Assembly: GCA_963797475.1 (NCBI GenBank)
Contig: CAWCPR010000005.1
Location: 1-24,221 of the forward strand
Source: CAWCPR01 sp963797475
GTDB lineage: Bacteria; Chloroflexota; Anaerolineae; Anaerolineales; UBA4823
DNA: 24,221 nt
Direction of reading: 5' to 3'
Shown here: positions 19,158 through 24,221 of the stretch, piece by piece
Position numbering within the stretch: the first letter of the stretch is position 1
Layout: the number at the start of each line of letters is the position of its first letter
Notes under the pieces: generated by a model
Databases searched by the model: none
Told to the model about the DNA's origin: nothing
The model's input: the letters and a program-made list of their open reading frames with translations, nothing else
Position numbers and translations under genes: made by a program

Positions 19158-19699
19158 TTTTGTGACACTATATTTTGATGTTTCCGAAGCGTGGTCTTTT
19201 TTTCTCTTAACAAATCATCGATCGGCAAGATCTTCTGTTCGATGGCAAGTTTCTTCTCACGAATATTTGTATTTTTCATGTAGGCAATACCCGCCGCCCG
19301 CCCCGGTTATGATCAGCCAAAGAATATCCCTGATGATCCACCCTGGGACAAGAAAGGCATAGAAAAAAGTATAGCGACCAGTCCTAAGAATAATAACGTT
19401 CCACTCCAAAGGCCAAAGGAACTTCTTGGTAGAGGTTTCCCTAATATCTCTCGTTTTTGCCGCTCCAATTCAACGATTTCCTTTTCCAAACGCATGATAG
19501 CTAATTCCGAAGCGGCTCTATCCACACCCCTTTTTAATTAATTTAGGGCTTCTACAACTGGCTTCAGCGAGACAAATACCTCCAGACCTTTAACGATTTG
19601 TTCGTTTCCACAATAACCACAAGCAAAACGATCAATGTCATTCGATATTTGCAATTTTCCGCCACATGACGGACAAGTAAGAGAAATACTATCGTCCAT
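19154..19699 (-). pseudogene. Zinc-ribbon, coiled-coil membrane protein with premature stop and frameshift
   Basis: The ATG at 19699 follows AAGGAG with 8-base spacing. It encodes a zinc ribbon (LTCPSCGGKL, then FACGYCGNE) and then KGLEVFVSLKPVVEALN. There an in-frame TAA (near 19540) stops it. The same frame resumes at once with RGVDRAASELAIMRLEKEI, a coiled coil, and a transmembrane segment (SGTLLFLGLVAILFSMPFL). A frame change near 19320 leads to a second hydrophobic stretch (ILWLIITGAGGGY) and a basic coiled tail that ends in RKHQNIVSQN. Reconstructed length is 181 residues. I have seen this zinc-ribbon plus SELAI-coiled-coil arrangement in uncharacterised bacterial proteins. The downstream part could be reinitiated at the GTG at 19525, which has AAAGGGG just upstream. 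Confidence 0.6.
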
Positions 19700-20692
19700 A
19701 AATTACTCCTTCATAACAAGAAGTTCGCTAAATAATCGTTTCTCTTAATCCTGTCGATGGTTCGGAACGAGCATTTTTGGCAACCTTCCCTCAATATTCA
19801 TTTGCTTGGAGTAAGCCGTACAAGTCATAATTCACGCTGGTTGCCGCAAAATCCGGCTCACGCCGAAAAGGCATGGGAATATATTTGGATTCTTTGCAGC
19901 GATTTTCCCATTTTGAAATTCGACCTCGACCACCGCTAAGATGTAACCGTCTGGCTTGTTCAACCCCGCCAGGATCTCATTCTTACTGACTGTAACCGTC
20001 GTCGCCCCCTCGACGCGTCCCTTGACCTCGATAAAGCGCAACTTGCCGGTACCGGGTATCCGCAACTCGATGTCCCAGCCCAGATTAGCCTTACTGACAT
20101 CCTGGGGCTCGAAACCTAACCCCCGTTCCTTATGCATCACGGCGTCCATGGCTGCATCTTCGACCGCTTTACGACCTTGTTTGCCAAACAATCCGATTTC
20201 GGCTGGCAGGGTTTCACCCTTAATGTTGGCCAGCAGCCCGGCCGGGATGACCAGCGCCCCGCCAATCACCACCGGCGGCTGGGGAGAAATGCGCCGGTCT
20301 TGATCCAGCTCGGCCAGGCGGCGTTGCAGGCGTCCCTGCAAATCGTCCGCCCGACGGCGGGCCATCTCGGAATTCAAGCGGGCATTGACCCTGCCGGACT
20401 GTTCCTGGGCTTTCAACTCTTCGGCGCGGTGATCCCAGTAGGCGATTTCTTTCGTCAGGCGGTCTTTCACTGCGCTGTAAGTGCGATCGATCATCTCAAC
20501 CCGGCGAGCTTTCACCTCCGCTAAATGTTCGGGGATAAGATGCTGGACGGCATACGCTATGATCTGGCTCTCCAGATCCTCTCTCAACCAGCCAGCTTCG
20601 TTGACCCTTGCGTCAACCTCTTGGCGAAGTTCGATCTTCGAGCGGCTCGTAATCCAAGAACGGCGCCGGCCCGGCTGACCTGATTGTGAAGC

Positions 20693-20732
20693 TCCCCTCT
20701 CCCATTTTGGGGGAGGGGCTGGAGGTGGGGGC
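20693..20732 (-). repeat. GC-rich palindromic repeat, copy b, inside the SNF2 gene
   Basis: On the minus strand: GCCCCCACCTCCAGCC, then CCTCCCCC-AAAAT-GGGAGAGGGGA, an imperfect hairpin. It lies between codons for QMQFIEM and AGPAPFLDY. The reading frame passes through it without a stop, giving an inserted peptide rich in Ser and Pro (APTSSPSPKMGEG). Confidence 0.8.
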
Positions 20733-20775
20733 CATCTCGATAAATTGCATCTGGCGTGAGACAACCCGCTCCTGC

Positions 20776-20833
20776 TCCCCTCTCCCGGCCTTGGGAGAGG
20801 GGGATCGAGCAAAGCTCAATTAGGGGTGAGGGC
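20776..20833 (-). repeat. GC-rich palindromic repeat, copy a, inside the SNF2 gene
   Basis: On the minus strand: GCCCTCACCCC, then an inner hairpin GAGC-TTT-GCTC not found in the other copies, then CCCTCTCCC-AAGGCC-GGGAGAGGGGA. It separates FYLEHTIAL from ERVVSRQMQFIEM and introduces the in-frame TGA near 20816. Confidence 0.8.
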
Positions 20834-21867
20834 AATGGTATGCTCCAGATAAAACAAGGCGCGAATTTCGTCTCCGGGGTCGTTGAGGTCAACCAGGGTT
20901 GCGCCGCTGCGCAGCAGGTGACGATAGCGTTCCAGGATCAAGTCAATCACGGCATCCATCAAGGGATGGCCCGGGCAAACGAATTCGGCGGTGGGTTTGC
21001 CTGGCAGGTTGATCTCCTCTTTGTGGAAGGTGATGCGTTCATACCGCGGCAGCACGATACCGTGTCCGATCAAGCGGCTGCGCTCCCGGATCACCGCCGG
21101 AACGCGGGTGATCTCGTAGCGCTTGGATTCGCGTGGGTAGAGCGCGCCGCCCAAGCGTTCGAAGGCCGCTTTGAAGAAAGCCGCCACGAAATGGGGCTGC
21201 AAGCGCCGCGCCTGGGCGCGCTCGAATTCCTCGCGGATCTGCTGCACCTGGCTGGTATCCAGGCTGTCACGCGCCAGGGAATAATCCGCCAGCAGCTCGC
21301 GCACCCGTTTCTGGTCGGCGGCGTTGTCAACGGCCTGGTATAAGCGCTGGCGAACTTCGGGTTGGTCGCCGTAGCGGATCGCCTCGAGTAATAGCTTGCG
21401 CAGGCTGACCTCCTGAAATAAGTTGCCCAGCACGTCAAATACCCCATCGCCCAGCGCCTGGCGCTGCTGGTCGATCTTCTCCAACAGGCGGATATACACG
21501 TCGCCTTCACGCGTCTCCCGGGCCACCAGATTCCACAGATGACAGACTTCCGTTTGGCCGATGCGGTGAATTCGGCCAAAGCGCTGCTCCAGTCGGGTGG
21601 GGTTCCAGGGCAGGTCATAGTTGATCATCAGGTGGGCGCGCTGTAAATTGATGCCCTCGCCGGCTGCGTCGGTAGCGACCAAAACCAGCACGTCCTTATC
21701 CTGCACAAATGAAGCCTGGATGGCGCGGCGCTGGTCGCGCGGGACTCCGCCGTGGATGGTCACCACCGCCTCCGGTTTGCCAATCAGGCTGCGGATCTTC
21801 TCCGCCAGGTAGTTGAGCGTGTCGCGGTGCTCGCTGAAGATGACCAGCTTGCGGCGCTGCCTTGATC

Positions 21868-21908
21868 TCCCCTCGCCCATTTTGGGAGAGGGGGCTGGGG
21901 GTGAGGGC
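21868..21908 (-). repeat. GC-rich palindromic repeat, copy c, inside the SNF2 gene
   Basis: On the minus strand: GCCCTCACCCCCAGCC, then CCCTCTCCC-AAAAT-GGGCGAGGGGA. It lies between the codons for EQGEMFDD and RRKLVIFSEHRD, and shifts the reading frame. Same orientation as copies a and b. Confidence 0.8.
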
Positions 21909-23551
21909 GTCGTCAAACATTTCCCCCTGTTCTTGCAATAAGCGCGAGAGTTCATTCCACTTGCGGTCTACGCCGCTGCGCCGCACCTGTTCTGCCAATG
22001 TCTCCAATTCACGCAAGGTCTGGATTTCTGCACCGAGTTCTTCTATGGTCCGGGAGGCGGTCGCCAGATCTAAGACTTGTTCGGCGGTTTGTTCTGCCTC
22101 TTCTTCGGGAGCGTCTTCCAGTTCTTCCCAAGCGTCTTCGTCGATCACCGGAATTTCAGCGCCAATTTCCAACTGCGCTTCCACGCCGCGTTTTCAGCAG
22201 GCGCGTTTCTCGCAGGCGGCTCTCCAGGCGTTCACGCCGGCGACGCAGCGACTGGTAAATGGCCTCCGGGCTGGAGGCCAGGCGGCGTTGTAAGATCGTC
22301 AAGGCAAAACCAACCGTGCCTTTGCGCCCGCTTTCTAAACTTTCCGCCCGGTTGAACTCCTCGCGCACATAGCTGGTCACCTGCTCATACAGGGCAGCTT
22401 CCAGGTCTGAGAGCCGGTAGGTCACGGTATAGGCGCGCCGCTCCGGGAACAAAGGCGTGCCATCGAACTTAAGCAACTGCTCCTTCACCAGGCGGCGCAT
22501 CAGATCGGATGCATCTGCTTCGTTCACCCCTTCGCGGTAGCGACCTTCAAAGCGGTCCGAATCCAACAATGCCAGGAATAATTGAAAATCTTCTTCCTTG
22601 CCGTTGTGCGGCGTGGCGGTCAATAGCAAGACATGCCGCGCCTGCTGGGTCAATAGCTGACCCAGGTGATAGCGCTTGGTATATTTGATTTCATTCCCAA
22701 AGACCGAAGCAGACATCTTGTGGGCTTCGTCGACGACAATCAAGTCCCACTCGGTCTGGCCAAGTTTCGCCTGTAGGTCCTCGTCACGGCTGAGTTTATC
22801 CAGGCGGGCGATGACCAGGTTCATTTCCTCTAATGCGTTTCCCGTGCGAGCGGCTGCAATCCGGTCGTTGGTGAGCAGCTCGAAGGGCAGTTGGAAGCGT
22901 TGGTAAAGCTCGTCCTGCCACTGCTCCACCAGGTTGCCAGGCGCGACGATCAGGCAGCGATCCAGATCGCCGCGCAGCATCAGTTCCTTGATGAACAAGC
23001 CGGTCATGATGGTCTTGCCGGCACCGGGGTCATCCGCCAACAAGAAGCGTAGGGGCTGGCGAGGCAGCATCTCGCCATATACCGCCGAGATTTGGTGCGG
23101 GAGCGGCTCCACCAGGGAGAGATGCACTGCCATCCAGGGGTCGAACAGGTAAGCCATGCGAATACGATAGGCTTCCGAAACCAATCGGAAGATCTCGCCA
23201 TCCGCGTCGAACGCCCAAGGGACGCCGGCGTCGGTGACTTCCAGATCGGCTTCGCGGTCGCGGTAGAGCAGTTCGGTATGAGGCTGGCCTTTTTGATCCC
23301 GATAGGTCAGCTCGACGACATCGGAACCGTACCATTTGACATTAATGACGGTAACTGGTCCAGAAGAGTCGATACCCTTGATCTGAGCGCCTTGTTTTAG
23401 ATCTTCGAGTTTGGCCATTAATCCCTTGTGATTAAGATGAAGACCATTTCTGTGTCCGAGTCAGCAATTTATTCCCAATTGGGAGCCTTTGTTCCCTGCG
23501 ACATCACACCAATAGCCCCCTGATCGGGCGCTTAACGAGAACTTAATGACT

Positions 23552-23580
23552 ATTGTGGCATCTAATTGAGCGTTTGTCAA
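23552..23580 (-). promoter_or_regulatory. Candidate sigma-70 promoter for the SNF2 gene
   Basis: The minus strand has TTGACA (23580-23575), 17 bases, then CACAAT (23557-23552). The -35 box is perfect and the -10 box matches at 4 of 6 positions. Transcription would start about 125 bases upstream of ATG 23418. A reading frame of 99 codons overlaps it (see rejected items). Confidence 0.4.
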
Positions 23581-23682
23581 CCATTCTACAGTCCAGAACC
23601 TTGCAAAAATGTAAGCACTGCCAACCGCAGGCGGGCGACCGCTAACCTCCCCATGGCTTTCCGCCTCCAATCTTAAAAATCC

Positions 23683-23711
23683 TTGATTTTCAACTCGAAT
23701 ATTGCTAAAAT
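23683..23711 (+). promoter_or_regulatory. Candidate sigma-70 promoter for the secreted-protein gene
   Basis: TTGATT (23683-23688), a 17-base spacer and TAAAAT (23706-23711). It sits about 100 bases upstream of the start at 23809 on the same strand. Confidence 0.5.
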
Positions 23712-23808
23712 AGTTGTAACAGTTGGCGTCCTGGGGGCAAATGGGGTCCAGGCTGGACAATTAAATGAAGCCGCAGCGCCAGGCAAGGATAGAACCATGG
23801 AGGCACCC

Positions 23809-24221
23809 ATGAAGCGTACACTTTTTGCTGGCTTAAGTCTCATCGCAGCGCTTTTAACCACCGGTTTCGGATACCCTGGGGCTTCCGCCAGGCCGCCCGC
23901 TTCTTGGGAGACGGCTGCGACAAGGTTCCTGGAATTCTTTATTAAGCAGCCGGTTATCCCGCTCTGCCCGGCGGGGATCGCTTACGGCGAAACGATCGAA
24001 TGCTCAATCGACGCCAACCAGACGGATTCCTACACTTTCTCCGGGAGCGCCGGCGACCGGGTCATCGCCCGCGTTCAAATCACTTCCGGCGCGCTGGATC
24101 CGGCCCTCAGCATCGACCCGCCCGGCGGCTGTACGGACAGCACGATCTTTAATCTCCTGGAATTGAGCTGCACGCTCACCTCCAACGGTGCTCATACCGT
24201 CCAGGTCTCCGGTTCGCCGAA
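23809..24221 (+). CDS. Secreted protein with signal peptide, partial (runs off the window)
   Basis: The ATG at 23809 is preferred over the in-frame ATG at 23797 because GGAGG lies 6 bases before it. The N-terminus MKRTLFAGLSLIAALLTTGF is a classic signal peptide, with a probable cleavage site after ASA. The mature part has CSIDANQTDSYTFSG, then DRVIARVQITSG and LDPALSIDPPGG. This pattern resembles the bacterial pre-peptidase C-terminal (PPC) beta-sandwich domains found in exported hydrolases and surface proteins. No stop occurs before the window ends, so at least 137 residues are present. It points away from the defence genes and is probably an ordinary chromosomal neighbour. The PPC assignment is tentative. 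Confidence 0.65.
   Translation, partial: MKRTLFAGLSLIAALLTTGFGYPGASARPPASWETAATRFLEFFIKQPVIPLCPAGIAYGETIECSIDANQTDSYTFSGSAGDRVIARVQITSGALDPALSIDPPGGCTDSTIFNLLELSCTLTSNGAHTVQVSGSP

Larger units (their letters stand above)
19791..23418 (-). pseudogene. SNF2-family helicase with C-terminal DUF3883 (NOV_C) domain; DrmD/BrxHII-like, broken
   Basis: ATG 23418 with AAGGGA five bases upstream. The first 420 codons contain Walker A ADDPGAGKT (128-136), DEAH (230-233) and LLLTATPHNG (265-274). The second core has KLVIFSEHRDTLNYL, LVATDAAGEGINLQ and RLEQRFGRIHRIGQ. The C-terminus carries DUF3883 with WDIEL and RFIEVKGR, a PD-(D/E)xK-like core, and ends in PFRREPDFAATSVNYDL. About 1150 residues, as expected for the family. 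Breaks: an extra A at about 22190 (removing it gives LLKRGVEAQLEIG), three palindromic repeat insertions, and shifts near 20640 and 19870. The predicted role is ATP-driven translocation on duplex DNA with a possible nuclease tail. Such proteins serve in DISARM and BREX type 3. It is the first gene of the minus-strand run. Confidence 0.85.
23419..23808. other. Divergent intergenic region between the SNF2 gene and the secreted-protein gene
   Basis: About 390 bases that contain back-to-back candidate promoters and ribosome-binding sites. Otherwise I see only a 99-codon frame on the minus strand that resembles no family I know, possibly a gene remnant. Confidence 0.55.

Noticed and set aside
20693..20833. 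Closely spaced GC-rich repeats as a possible CRISPR array
   Set aside because: Only two copies are adjacent; they differ in length and internal sequence, lie inside codons of a helicase gene, and lack regular spacers.
19956..21343. Plus-strand frames of 115 to 195 codons opposite the SNF2 gene
   Set aside because: They mirror GC-rich coding DNA on the minus strand and contain no recognisable domain or ribosome-binding site.
23461..23760. A 99-codon minus-strand open frame upstream of the SNF2 gene
   Set aside because: No recognisable domain and no clear ribosome-binding site, and it covers the best candidate promoters. Possibly a gene remnant, not listed as a gene.
1..24221. tRNA, rRNA, CRISPR array or integrase/attachment site
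   Set aside because: I looked for these by eye on both strands and found nothing convincing; a covariance-model search was not possible.

Overview
The window looks like chromosomal DNA of a Chloroflexota (Anaerolineae-like) bacterium. This is an inference, based on protein families, mixed GC content and the GC-rich palindromic repeats that Chloroflexota genomes often carry; there is no rRNA or marker gene to prove it. Almost everything lies on the minus strand and reads from right to left. One secreted-protein gene on the plus strand begins at 23809 and runs off the right edge.

Minus-strand order: (1) an SNF2-type helicase with a DUF3883 (NOV_C) nuclease-like tail (23418-19791); (2) two small zinc-ribbon genes (19699-18798); (3) a NYN-domain predicted RNase (18479-17857), preceded by a clear Rho-independent terminator; (4) a very large MrfA/DUF1998-type DEAD helicase with two tandem beta-rich repeats at its N-terminus and a DnaJ J domain at its C-terminus (17661-13576); (5) a DUF1156/COG1743 adenine methylase, copy 2 (13592-9264), interrupted by an ISL3-family element with a perfect 8-bp target duplication; (6) an AT-rich HEPN (Apea-like) gene split by an IS4-type element (pieces between 9271 and 6339); (7) a second DUF1156 methylase, copy 1 (6284-3453); (8) an intact 1118-residue DUF499/COG1483 P-loop ATPase with an N-terminal Swt1-type HEPN domain (3380-24). 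A ribosome-binding site at the left edge announces another gene.

A DUF499 ATPase, DUF1156 methylase and SNF2 helicase together resemble the BrxC / PglXI / BrxHII set of type 3 BREX, and the SNF2 and DUF1998 helicases recall DISARM. No pglZ is visible. The likely role is anti-phage defence: self-marking by N6-adenine methylation, with ATPase, helicase and possibly RNase components acting on unmodified DNA. That role is inferred from family membership.

Nearly every gene except the DUF499 ATPase, the small zinc-ribbon gene at 18798 and the partial secreted-protein gene carries single-base indels. Several are homopolymer length errors that one base would repair. The locus is therefore either decaying or drawn from a draft assembly with indel errors; I give reconstructed products and state where each break lies. 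The SNF2 gene also carries three copies of one palindromic repeat inside its coding sequence. Methylase copy 2 has a DHPY in place of the catalytic DPPY and sharply mosaic base composition.
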